NCBI GenBank assembly: GCA_021397845.1
Contig: CM038053.1
Location: 90,085,157-90,149,156 of the forward strand
Direction: 5' to 3'
Length of the DNA stretch: 64,000 nt
Origin: Areca catechu
Taxonomy: Eukaryota > Streptophyta > Magnoliopsida > Arecales > Arecaceae
In this document: one piece after another, positions 22,862-33,293 of the stretch
Position numbering within the stretch: the first letter of the stretch is position 1
Layout of the letters: each line of letters begins with the position of its first letter
The notes under the pieces: model-generated
What the model saw: the letters and a program-made list of their open reading frames with translations, nothing else
Told to the model about the DNA's origin: nothing
Database searches by the model: none
Translations under genes and position numbers: made by a program

Positions 22862-23640
22862 TTATATGCTGTGCAAAAACTTGGCAGACTTGGAGACCCG
22901 TGTGTGGACTAGTAAAGGAGCTAGGTCAAGAGGTGTGTGGGGTTTGTAACCATGCACAATTTCAAATGGACTCTTACCCGTAGACCTATTGACCGAGTCA
23001 TTATATGCAAATTCAGCTCTAGGTAAGTACAAATCCCAGTTCCTAATATTTTCACCAACAAGACACCTTAGCAGATTGCCTAAACTACGGTTCACTACTT
23101 CGGTTTGGCCGTCAGTCTGGGGATGATAGGCAGTTGAAAACTTAATTTTCGTCCCTAACTTATGCTAAAGGGTTTTCCAGAAATAGCTGGTGAACCGAAC
23201 ATCCCTATCTGAAACAATGGTCTTGGGTAGGCCATGGAGTCGAACTATCTCATTAAAGAACAGGGTGGCTACCTTAGACGCATCAAATGTTTGGGAACAA
23301 GGCAAGAAATGGGCCATCTTAGAAAATCGGTCTACTACAACACAGATAGAGTCATGCCTCCTCTGGGTCTTAGGCAAACCTAACACAAAGTCCATGCTCA
23401 CATCTTGCCAAGGACGATCTGGGACAGGGAGTGGGGTATAAAGGCCGATGTTCTGTTTTCGCTGTTTGGCAATAGCGCAGGTCCGACACCTAGCCATAAT
23501 GTGTGCTACATCTCTTTTTAAGCTAGGCCAGAAAAAATGGTCTTCAATAGCTAGGGTGGTCTTATCTTTTCCGAAATGGCCAGCTAAACCTCTAGCATGA
23601 GTTTCCCAAATCAAGAATTCCCTAAGAGAGGTTTAGGGAT
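22862..23640 (-). pseudogene. gyp-C integrase zinc finger and catalytic core
   Basis: The HHCC zinc finger is intact: HARGLAGHFG then ARCRTCAIAK. Catalytic D, D, E are in context: VSMDFVLGLPKT, IVSDRDVRFTSYFW and AYHPQTDGQTEVVNRSLG. Damage seen is a single-base shift near 23640, a TAG in KTL-stop-HKLG (Trp in gyp-A) near 23165, and a one-base loss near 22890. The enzyme would insert the cDNA into chromatin. Confidence 0.88.
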
Positions 23641-24260
23641 GCAAAGCCTATTCTTAAAGAACAGAAAGCCATCTAAAAGGGAATAATCCTTATGTTCACT
23701 AGATGGTCCTTGAGTTAGATCCTGGTACACAGTCTTAAAATCCAGACACGACTCATATTCTTCTTTGATTTGCTCAAACCCTATGACTGCAGTCCTAACA
23801 GAATTCAATAATAAAGATCGACGACTAAGGGCATCAGCTACCTTATTTTCAGACCCAGCCTTATGCTTCAAAACAAAAGTATAGGACTGGATATACTCTA
23901 CCCACTTAGCATGCCTAGGGTTAAGCTTCTTCTGAGAATTCAAGAATCTAAGAGCCTCGTGGTCCGAAAACAGCACAAATTCTTGCGGTAGCAAATAATG
24001 TCTCCAGTAACGCAAAGCTTGCACTACCGCATAAAATTCCTTATCATAGGTAGAATACCTAAGCTTAGCATCATTAAGTTTTTCACTAAAGAATGCTACG
24101 GGATGGTTCTCTTGGCTTAGGACTCCACCTATACCTACTCCTGAAGCATCACAGGCAACCTCAAATACCTTTGAAAAGTCTGGTAGTCTCAAAATGGGTG
24201 CCTGGGTCATCCTATCCTTAAGATCTAGGAAGGCTTTATGGGCTGCTTTGGTCCACTGAA
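23611..24260 (-). pseudogene. gyp-C RNase H and connector to integrase
   Basis: An open stretch of about 199 codons starts MTQAPILRLPDF. RNase H residues include VACDASGVGIGGVLSQ, SEKLNDAKLRYSTYDKE and LFSDHEALRFL, and it ends with ADALSRRS. This enzyme degrades the RNA strand of the RNA-DNA hybrid. A one-base shift at about 24255 separates it from RT. Confidence 0.88.
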
Positions 24261-25214
24261 ATTTCCCTTCCTAATGCAGTCTGTGATAGGAGCAACTACG
24301 GTACAAAACCCCTTGATGAATCGCCTATAGAAGGTAGCCAAGCCATGGAAACTTCTGACTTCATGCACACTGGTCGGCTCTGGCCATTCTACTATGGACC
24401 TAATCTTTTCAAGATCGGCAGCCACGCCGTCAGGGGTTACAACAAATCCAAGGAAGATAATTCTACTGGTCATAAATTCACACTTTTTAAGATTACCGTA
24501 GAGACTATCATTCCTCAAAACTTGACAGACTTGTCTAAGGTGGCCTAGGTGATCTGCAGGGGTCTTACTATAGATTAGGATGTCATCAAAATAGACCACT
24601 ACAAACTTCCCTATTAAAGCTCTAAGTACCTGGGTCATCATCCTCATGAAAGTACTAGGGGCATTGGATAACCCAAAAGGCATAACAACCCATTCAAAGA
24701 GACCATCCTTAGTTTTGAAGGCTATTTTCCACTCATCCCCTGGTCTAATCCTAACCTGATGATAGCCGCTCTTGAGATCAATTTTAGAAAAAACAATGGC
24801 ACCGGCCATCATATCAAGCATGTCATCTAGTCTAGGGATGGGGAACCTATACTTGATTGTGATTTTATTGATGGCACGACTGTCAACACACATCCTCCAC
24901 GTGCCATCCTTCTTCGGGGTTAGAAGTGCAGGGACTGCACAAGGGCTAAGACTCTCTCTAATGAACCCCTTCCTCAACAATTCGCCAACCTGCTTTTACA
25001 GTTCTTTATGCTCAGATGGATTCATCCTATAATGGGGCAAGTTGGGTAAAGTAGCTCCTAGGACTAAATCTATGGAATGCTGAATATCCCTAAGAGGTGG
25101 AAGGTGGTCTGGCAAATCCTCGGGAAAAACATCCTCAAATTCTTCTAATAAAGGCTTAACTTCCTGAGGAGGCTCTGAGGGTGTAGGAGTCCTAAGTTCC
25201 TTAGCAGTCAACAT
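24225..25214 (-). pseudogene. gyp-C reverse transcriptase
   Basis: Two same-frame pieces (24996-25214 and 24225-24980) are separated by one TAA at a Gln codon (gyp-F has ELQRQ here). Motifs in order are FPEDLPDHLPPLR, LPHYRMNP, WRMCVDSRAINKIT, FSKIDLKSGYHQ, VVMPFGLSNAPSTF, the catalytic VYFDD (YFDD at 24582-24593), KKCEF and FHGLATFYRRFIKGF. All palm-domain aspartates are present. Confidence 0.92.
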
Positions 25215-25241
25215 CCAAATGGGTGAACCACTATGAATTTC

Positions 25242-25670
25242 TTATTCTAGATCCTTGGCACTAATTAGGTTCACTCCAGTCTTCATTTCTCTGACCTTAC
25301 TGGTTCCTTTAGCTACCTTGTCCTTAGGAGGGACAGAATGGATTATGATTTTCTTCCCATTAAAGCTAAAGACACAGGTGTTGGATTTTCCTAAGAGGGT
25401 GGCATCATGATCATACAACCAAGGTCTTCCAAGAATTATACTGCTCACCCCCATGGGCAAGACATCACACCAAATCTTCTCTTGATAGGATTGCATTTGG
25501 ATTTAGACCTGACATCTAGACTGGATGGGTATAGAGGTAGAGTCTACCCAAGAAACCTTATAGGGGTTGGGTGGGGGACTGGGGTTAAGCCTAACATTTT
25601 GACAGTGCTAGTAGAAATGGCATTCACACAGCTTCCACTATCTATGATGATTTTACAAACCTTATCCCCT
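25242..25670 (-). pseudogene. gyp-C aspartic protease
   Basis: The active site DSG is encoded at 25634-25642 and is followed by VPHPTPYKVSW. After a TAA near 25505 come IWCDVLPMGVSSIILGRP and DHDATLLG. It ends at another TAA near 25243 where gyp-F has Gln (LEQDI). Length and order match gypsy retropepsins. Confidence 0.85.
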
Positions 25671-25726
25671 AGTTTAAGGAAAGTCTGTAGGATGTTAGTC
25701 CTACGCCAATCTTCCTGAACTTTAGT

Positions 25727-26989
25727 CTAGGATAGGATGCATCTCACAACCCCTAATTGGTCAGACTCTGTGGATTCTTCCTCTCCTTCATACTCATCAA
25801 CCAAATTCATTCCGGCCTCATAAACTTCCTCTTCAAACTCCTCATTAGGCTCGGAATTCTCTTCTCCTCCCTCTTCTATATATAGGGATCTACGAGGGCA
25901 CTGGCTAGAAACATGACCTACCTTATGGCACTTAAAACAAGCTATGGCTGTGCACTGGTTAGAGATATGACCGGGCTTCTGGCACTTAAAACAGATGATA
26001 CTAGGGGTTCTCTGGGTGTCAGGTGCCTTACCTTTGTCCATGGGCCTCGGGGTGGGAATACCCTGATTAGGCTTGCTAGGGGTAACCTGGCTAGGTCCAT
26101 TTCTTGGGATTGGGGCACTAATCCTATAAGACATGGGTCCTCTCTGAAACTTCTCAGTGTTCAGTGCAATCTGATAGGCTTGGTCTAGGTCAGTAACCTC
26201 TATCAGAAACAACTCTCTCTTAATGTCTTCCCTAAGTCCAGCCCTAAATCTAGACAAAGTGACCTCATGGGCTTCACTCACATCACATCTCATCAGGTAT
26301 TCATCAAAGGTGGTTATGTAATCTGAAATAGATCGGTTCCCTTGTTTCAAAGTCTGCCATTGGACTAACAGATTTTGCTGGTATGAAATGGGTAGGTACT
26401 TGTCTCTAAGTTTCTCTTTCATACCCTTTCAAGTGGTTATGGGCTCTACATTTCGTCTTCTAGTGGTCAGCTCAATGTTCCCCCAGTATAACCTTGCTTG
26501 ACGTATTAATTTCATCTTGGCAAACTTGAATTTCCTCTCCTCAGACATGGCATACCACTCAAAGTACTGGTCCATCTCACCCTCCCAATCAGAATACACC
26601 TTAGGATTTAAGCTACCATCAAAAGTGGGTGCATCTAACTTGATGTTCTGAATGAACCTATCATCTCTATCCTCAGGTTCTGGGTCAGGCCTCCTATGAT
26701 TAGGTTCAGGATCTCGGTATAAAGGTCTTCTAGGCTCTTGGTGTGGGTGAGGTTGAGGCATATTAAAATCTGGGTCAGGAGTCCAATTCCGATGCCTAGG
26801 TTCCTCTAGCACTTGGACTCGATCCCTAAGCTGGGCAAAATCCTCATGGACTTGTTCTTTAAACTGGGCAACAGTGGTAGTCACATCCTGACTCAGTTTG
26901 TTCATACTCTCAGTAAGAGCTCTAACCATGGCCTCTAAGTTAGGTTGTGTTTGACCAGGTTGGTAGGGCACTCCATTCCAGGTAGACAT
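25727..26989 (-). pseudogene. gyp-C gag with two zinc knuckles
   Basis: The start is MSTWNGVPYQPGQ at 26989, chosen by comparison with MSTRSG/MTTRSG of relatives. The order is coiled-coil N-terminus (FAQLRDRVQVLEE), Pro/Arg linker and gag capsid domain (DAPTFDGSLNPKVYSDWEGE, LIRQARLYWG). One TGA replaces a Trp (26420 region), then come LRDKYLPISYQQ and RFRAGLREDIKREL. CCHC knuckles CFKCQKPGHISNQC (25952-25993) and CFKCHKVGHVSSQC (25898-25939) form a 54-bp tandem duplication. An acidic tail EEEVYEAGMNLVDEYEGEEE ends the domain. Confidence 0.9.
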
Positions 26990-27884
26990 GATGCAAGCAA
27001 TCACACAAAATGAGACTCAACTGAACGACTACGGGCTAACTAGACCTAGAGCCCAAACTAGATGCCCAATCAGAGTGGCAAGCTAGCCTGTAGTAACTCA
27101 AGACTCAGCCAGGCAGGTGTAAGGGGAGTGTTAGGTCCCTGAATGCCAATCCTAGACACCAATCAGAGATTGGCCAGGTAGGCGGACCAGCACACAAGCC
27201 CTTCGGGATGGAATCCCTGAACCACCATTATAGACACTGAGTACAAAGCACACACAGAATAACCAGACAAACTGACTCAACACTAGCCTTGACCCGACTT
27301 GTTGATGTCCCTAGCACACTAGGGCAAATTAGGTCTAATTAATTTTAAGATTAAAGGCTTAGGGTCGAATGAGTGGGTGGTGGTTTTGGGCTAAGGAGAG
27401 GTTATCAACTCCTTCCCTTATCTTAGATGCTTAAATGCCCTTAAGATGAATTAAGAGATGAACACTCAAAAATAATTGGATTGTAGAACACAAAAATAGA
27501 GTTGTAGTCATTTAATTCTTAGAAATTTCATGGAAACCAATAAATCACAGGAAAATTGTACAAAATAGATTCAATTATACTGGTTTTAAGAAAACAAAAA
27601 TCACCAAATTTGGAGTTACCTGCAGTGTAAAATAATTCTTGCAACAGTGTAATTACGGACTAAAAACATAGCACTTTCCCGTTTACAATTCCTGCTACGA
27701 AGTTATAACCCAACGGATCCCCTACACTCCCTAGGAACACCCCGTGGAATGGGAAGAGGAGGTTTGCACCTCGCTTCGTTCCTAGGACCGAACGTCCTGG
27801 GAAGTCTACTTCGAGCAGACAAAGTAAAAAGAGAGAGACTCAAACAAGCAACAGAAACCCTAGACAGGGCTCTAATACCAAAAA
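26990..27884 (-). promoter_or_regulatory. gyp-C 5' leader: primer-binding site, structured block, CCCTAG hairpin
   Basis: The primer-binding site TGGTATTAGAGC is the complement of 27869-27880. The structured block (about 27700-27805) has CCTAGGAAC pairing with GTTCCTAGG (27778-27786 with 27730-27738), 9 of 9 pairs. Inside is GAGGT-GCAA-ACCTC (27759-27772), with a GNRA-type loop. Inverted repeat CCCTAGCACACTAGGG lies at 27309-27324. No gene lies here. Confidence 0.75.
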
Positions 27885-29493
27885 TGATGCAGAACAAAGA
27901 ACAAAGAAGCGTATACGGAAGTAAAAATTAAGATTAATTCTTTTTTTTTTTTTTTTTTAATATTTCAGAAATTGGCTTTGACTCAAAGTAAAGTTAAACT
28001 AAGTTGAAGGAAACTAGGTAAGGATTGAAAGCACAATTTAGAAGAAGCTAAGTTATCATAGTAGTTCAGAAGTAACGGATCGCTGGGGGTTGAGAAACTC
28101 CCAGACCTAGGGTTTCTCTCTGAACTTTCAACAGGACAGAAACAGAGAGGAGAGATGGGTTACCAACCAGACAGTGATCTTCACAGAATTTGGGTGGAAG
28201 AACTCTCTCGGGCAGATTGTTGGATCCACGGATTCGGCTATCTTCGCAATGGATCCTCCAATATTGGTCTCATGGCTGGGTCGGCTTCTCTTGGACTCAA
28301 GATCTGGGAAGAAGAAAAACAAGTGATGGATTCAGAGACTCAGGGAAGGATTTACCAGTTCGAAGAACTTGAAGGCTGATGTCGCTAAGATTCGGATTCT
28401 CTTGAAGGCTGATTCGACTCCTTCTGGAAAGAGCTTTGGATCTGAAGTATCCGGACTGTAGCTGGATGCTGGTGGTCAGCCTGGACTTGGAGAGAGAGGC
28501 CGTGGGAGGTGGGATAGGCTAGGGTTTGGTGGATTGAAGTGGATGGTGGGCGGCTAGGGTTTGGGAGTGGAGTGGCTAACCTAGGGTTTGGGTTTTGGAG
28601 ATCTCACAACTCCTCAAGGTTCCTAGGGAACCCGGATTTACTCCCTCACGGAGCTCAACACCTGGATGCAAGTGCGGAAGAGAGAAAACACAAAGTTTGC
28701 TCACAAAAAAATTTGGTTTCATTCATCTGATTCCTTTAAACTTACAAGAGGGGTTTAATTTATAGGGCTTTACAAGAGAGTAGGGTTTTACATCTTCCCA
28801 TGTGGGACTAAAGGAGGGGATCTACAAATTAGGATAATCCATACACATATGGTCGGCCAAGGTACCAAAAAAAAATTGATTTGGGTTATAAAAGGCAGGT
28901 AGATGGCGCCTCCATGCTTGGGTCTTCAAGAGAGGATTTCTTTCCTTCCATGGCTTAACTCTTTTGGACTCCTCCTTTTCTTTCTCCCTAAGTCAAGGTC
29001 CTTCCCATCTTTGTTTTGGATATTTTTGGCAGGTAGTGGGCGCCTCCTTGAAGTTCTCTCCAAGAGAATTTCTTCCCTTTTATAGTTTGGTTCTTTTGGG
29101 AAAGTCTTGGGCCGCCCCCTTGATTTGTGGACTCCTGGTGGATTTGTCCTCAATTGGCGCATGAGAGAAGGGAGCTGCTATCTGTGGTGTGGGGACCAAA
29201 GGCTGCTGGATGGAGATGTGGCGCCCCGTGGACTCTGGCGTATGGCTGGGAGTGTGGCACCCACTTGCTTGGCCTTGGGAGAAAATGTAACACCCTAGGT
29301 TGAAACCCTAGTCCACTACTGAGTCAACATGACTCAACAAAATAAAATGCAGGTAATATAGACTCAAGCTAAAATTGAGTTGATCAAGTCAACCCTTATT
29401 ACAAGCCAAAAAAAATCCTAATTCTTCGGGCAGGGTTAATTAGAGATCCAGATGGAGCTCTGAAGTCTTCTACTGAGTCTGGTGCCCGCACCA
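27885..29493 (-). repeat. gyp-C 5' LTR
   Basis: This 1,609-bp partner of 20642-22260 has the TATAAATTAA core promoter as the complement of 28755-28764, followed in sense by CCCCTCTTGTAAG. It starts in sense TGGTGCGGGCACC and ends CTGCATCA. Confidence 0.94.
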
Positions 29494-29498
29494 AACAG

Positions 29499-30759
29499 CT
29501 ACTCTCTTCCACTGGCCAGTCAGGAGGTGGGTCTGTGGGAGGTTCCCCCAGTTTTCACTGGGTCCTAATTAAAAACCACAAGAACCGCTTAGGCTTGAGC
29601 CACTTAACCTCTATCCTTGACACCAGCTTTCAATAATAGATGAAGAAATGGGTTGCACAAGCTTTCCCAATTGAATTGAACTGGACCTAGAGTTCCAAGC
29701 TAGTTGCCTAATCAAGGTGGCAAGCTAGATTGTAGTAACTCTATACTTGGCCAGGTTTTAGAACAAGGGGAGTGTGAGATCCTGTCTCTGGCCTACCTAG
29801 GCCCGGTGGAATTGGCCCGATAGATGGATCAGCACCCAAGCCCTTAGTCCCAATTCTAGACACCAAGTAATAGGGCACACACAAGGCTAGTTGACACAAT
29901 GAGTTGACAATAACCCGGGCTCGACCAAATTGATGTTCCTAACCCACTAGGGCAATTAATGTCTAATCAATTTTAGTTAGGGATTGGGTCGATATGCAAT
30001 TTGGTGATTTTTGGGCTAGGGATAGGTGATGAAATTCTGACCCTATGTCAATTTCATGCCCTTAATTTGATTTGTCTTGAGATGCATGCAAATTTCAAAT
30101 TTCAGGTGCAGAAGTATTGTGTTGCAGTTTAAAAGTGGTGTTGATAAGTGCAGGAAAAAAAAAAAAAAAAAAAAAAATGTCAGAAAAATCTAAAAAAATC
30201 ACAGAAAAGTCGTAACTTCTAGATGACATACCAGATGAAACGAAAATTCAAAATAAAATCTGTACTATTCTAGGCAGATTCTGAAATGAAGATAATGAAA
30301 AGGAACAGAACAGAACAGAAACCCTAATAACACTGATGGACTGCAGGAATTTCATTTTTTTTGTAAATTTTTTTCTTAGATTGAAATTTAAAACGGTGAT
30401 AAGCAACTTAAAATGGAACAGGAAAAAAAATATTCCAATGAGGAATGTGATACTTGCCTTTGGAGTTGCAGGCGGATTACAGTCAGCCTACAGAAAATAC
30501 AGCAAGCAGAAAAATAGAACGTGCCCAATGCAAAATTCACAAATGATATCTAAGAAGTCCTTTGGCTTTCTTTTTCATGGGTCAATCACAATGACACCCC
30601 GACATGCCTTAGGAGATCCCCGTGGAATGGGAAGAGAGGGTGTTTAAACCCTACTTTCTCCTAAGACCGGACGGCCTAGTAATGCCCCCGATCCAAGTAC
30701 TTCAAGGACTTAATGCTATGCAATCAGGAACTTATTCTACCATGATCTGATAACAAGAA
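29499..30759 (-). promoter_or_regulatory. gyp-F 5' leader with structured block
   Basis: The leader continues from 20552 across gyp-C. The degenerate primer-binding site TGTTATCAGATC is the complement of 30744-30755. The structured block (about 30588-30682) has CTTAGGAGA pairing with TCTCCTAAG (30657-30665 with 30608-30616), 9 of 9 pairs, and encloses GGGT...ACCC. The leader hairpin form TCCTAACCCACTAGGG is at 29937-29952. A 22-23 nt poly(A) run lies near 30154. No gene is seen. Confidence 0.75.
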
Positions 30760-31952
30760 TGGTGTGGTATGCATGATGAGGATGCAATCATGTTACTCTA
30801 AAGGAGATTAACCAAAATTTAACTAGCAATTCCTACTTGCATATGAGTGATTCAACATATAAGATCAAGGAGATCTAAATAAGAAACCCTAAATGCTTAT
30901 ACTTAAACCCAGCTAGGAGGACTATCAAAATCTTAAAGAAATAGGACAAGATTAGAATTTGCACACAAGTCAAGCTAGCCCTATTAATGATCCCGATCTT
31001 AAAAGACTAGGAGTTCAAGCATTGAAATCTCAAGCACAAGGGATTCGCTCTTAAGGTTCTCAAATGAAAGATCATACCACATAAGATGGGCCATCTAACT
31101 TTCTGGTTTGTAGCAAGTAATCCTTCCTCCTGGATCTAGAACCTAGAGAACCCTGCAACAAAGAAACCAAGATGATTAGAAGCTTAATTAGAAATGAGAA
31201 GATTGATGGAACTCAAAGGAGAGTTTGTTGGAAATGATCCTTGGCGCCATGGTGGAAGCTTGTGTTGGTGTTGATCTTCTTCTTGTGAGGATGTCCTTAG
31301 ATCGCCTTGAAGGAAGAGGATTGCTTGGAAGATGAAGAGTAAAAGAGAAGGATTAGAGAGAAGAGATGATGGAGGAGAGGAAGAGGTTCACTTAGGCACA
31401 AAGATCCACATAGGCACATAGAAACACATAGAAAATTTCTGAAAATTTGTATTCATTCATCAATTGCTCTTTACAAGGGGTGTCCAAGGCTTTAAATAAA
31501 GACTCACAAATTTTGAAATTTCAAATCCCCAAACAAGTGGAGTAATATAAGGGGAGAGGGCTGATTTTCTTGCTTGAAATCCTCCTTGGCCAACTTCCAT
31601 GAATTTGAACTTGGGATGGCACCCTCTTATGGTGAGGTGGCATGTGAGGTGGCATGTGGTCCCCTCTTGACGTGGCATGTAGTCCCAAGTTGAGGTGGTG
31701 CAAGTGATGTGGCATGTGGTCCCCAATTGAGTTGGCTTTGGTCTTGATTTGGGGTATACATTGTGAGTCTTCTTTAGGCTTGATGCTAGTTGACCCATTT
31801 GGATTGGACTAAGACTCGACCCGACATGGACTCGACTTACATGATTATTTTGGACTCAAAAGAAAGATTACAGGACTCTCTAGTCCAACCATAAAGATTC
31901 GGAATGGGCTTGAATTGGTTGGAGTCTCTTTCTGATTCTGGTGCCCGCACCA
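30760..31952 (-). repeat. gyp-F 5' LTR
   Basis: This 1,193-bp partner of 14900-16068 is followed by TSD ATGGC at 31953-31957. It carries an extra GTGGTCCCC...GTGGCATG-type unit near 31660. Confidence 0.93.
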
Positions 31953-32537
31953 ATGGCCCAGATCACACCCAGGCAATAATAGAAGAGCAAGTAGAGGAAG
32001 AGAACCCGGATCCTATTACTAGAGCACCACTTGAGGAAACTTTAGAAGAAGATCCAATTATAGAGCCTAGTCCTGAATTTCCTGAACCAAAAGAATTTAT
32101 TAAGGACTTGATTTCTTATCAGTACCCTCAGGATGAATTCATCTTTTGACTCCATTGATCTCTTTCCTGAAATTAGTGACCCATTTTTCCATCATGCCAA
32201 CCGAGTAGATATACCTCAACCTCTTAAGATCAACCTCATTAGTATAGGACTTATACCTGAAAAACCTTCTTGTCTCGTAGTCTATCCAATTAACCCCGAA
32301 CCCTTTTCTTACTTTCCACCTAATCAGACTAACACTGAACCCATCTCTTATTTTCTACCATTTCCAGAAAATTCTTCTGTTCTCTTTACTAGTAGGTTGC
32401 ATTTTATAGGAATTTGCGTGATGCATTCATTCTTTAAGCATGTCATATTTGCATCTTACTTTGGGAGAACCCTATGGCACCTAGTTGGAGTACATAGTAA
32501 GTTCTTATGTGCATGCCATGCTAGGGTCAAACCTTAA
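31953..32537 (+). pseudogene. na-B unrecognised open frame, part 2
   Basis: This continues 14624-14899 in frame after the ATGGC duplication: acidic IIEEQVEEENPDP, then EPKEFIKDLIS. One frameshift near 32140 follows, then about 130 codons ending at 32537. The C-terminal part has HFIGICVMHSFFKHVIFAS and TLWHLVGVHSKF. It aligns by eye along its length with 60660-61230 of na-E, roughly half the residues identical. No retrotransposon domain is recognised, and no signal peptide is apparent. Its position is where protease-RT-integrase would be. Confidence 0.72.
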
Positions 32538-32743
32538 GAGTCTATAATATGATAGGTTTTGTACCATAGAGTATAATAAATTTCCTTCAAAAGGATGTCC
32601 AGTCGAGTCTTTTAGGTGTCAGTCTTGAGTCCAATAAAATTCACAGTCCTAACCCATTTGTTTGAACCTGTACTAGCCTCTGCACAACATATGCATCATG
32701 AAATTAGTTAAGAGCTGAACAAATTAATGAACTAAATAACAAC
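32538..32743 (+). other. na-B spacer between open frame and chromodomain part
   Basis: About 200 bp without a gene. It contains TCGAGTCTTTTAGGTGTCAGT, which resembles the na-E spacer near 61290. No other signal was found. Confidence 0.6.
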
Positions 32744-33293
32744 TTGGCTAATTTTCAAAAGAAAGATAAAGATTTTTATGCAGCTGAATATGTGACTATT
32801 AAAGAATTTTCTGCTCGTGAAGCTGGCCCATCTAAAATAATGAATAGTGGTGGACCCAATGCCTATGTGCCTGAGATATCACCTGATTTAGGTATTAGCT
32901 CTACCATCATCATCTCAGACTTTGCAAAGTCTCGGGAGCTAGCAGTGATACCCAGCGAGCCCCTTGAGCCACTCCCATACTTTGAGAGAGAATCCACCCC
33001 AGAGCAACAACATATAATTTGGCCTTATGGTGAAGAAATGATTGAAAGAGCTTTGGATGATCAAGCTATCGGTGCCCATGATAGAGACTGTCAGCGATAT
33101 TTGGTCCAGTGGCAAGATTAGCCAGAATCTGAGGACTTATGGAACGCTGGTGTGGATCTGGAGCACCTCAACCCAGACCCCCTTGAGCCAAAAATTGACC
33201 CATACTAGATGGGGTCGAGTTCCTCCTGCATCGGGAGAATTGGTTGGGATACCAAGATCAGACACAGATCACTGGATCCCATATGGTTTATTT
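32744..33293 (+). pseudogene. na-B integrase C-terminus, chromodomain and LTR-encoded tail
   Basis: The piece 32744-33121 retains a worn integrase C-terminus (VTIKEFSAREAGPSK, GPNAYVPEI, ISDFAKSRELAVIP). The chromodomain follows (MIERALDDQAI, CQRYLVQWQD), then a TAG and PESEDLWN. The tail GRIGWDTKIRHRSLDP crosses into LTR2 and ends at TAG about 50 nt inside it. The catalytic core is absent, so this is a retained 3' module rather than a decayed full integrase. Confidence 0.78.

Larger units (their letters stand above)
20642..29493 (-). mobile_element. gyp-C: best-preserved chromovirus, innermost of the nest
   Basis: LTRs 20642-22260 and 27885-29493 differ at few positions. Perfect TSDs are AACAG (20637-20641 and 29494-29498). 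A nearly collinear gag-protease-RT-RNase H-integrase-chromodomain frame runs on the minus strand from 26989 to 22203, broken by a handful of stops and single-base shifts. All core catalytic motifs remain. High LTR similarity and the deepest nesting position both indicate the youngest insertion here. Confidence 0.95.
14900..31952 (-). mobile_element. gyp-F: chromovirus in na-B, interrupted by gyp-C
   Basis: LTRs 14900-16068 and 30760-31952 flank a minus-strand gag-pol. Perfect TSDs are ATGGC (14895-14899 and 31953-31957). The element starts with TGGTGCGGGCACC and ends in ACCACACCA in its own orientation. gyp-C lies in its leader with its own TSD. A 77-codon in-frame loss in pol removes the first half of the integrase zinc finger, and several frameshifts are present. 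Confidence 0.93.

Noticed and set aside
31953..32537. Envelope-like protein in na-B
   Set aside because: There is no signal peptide and no clear membrane segment followed by a short tail. The C-terminus is histidine rich rather than a long hydrophobic span, so an env call is not supported.
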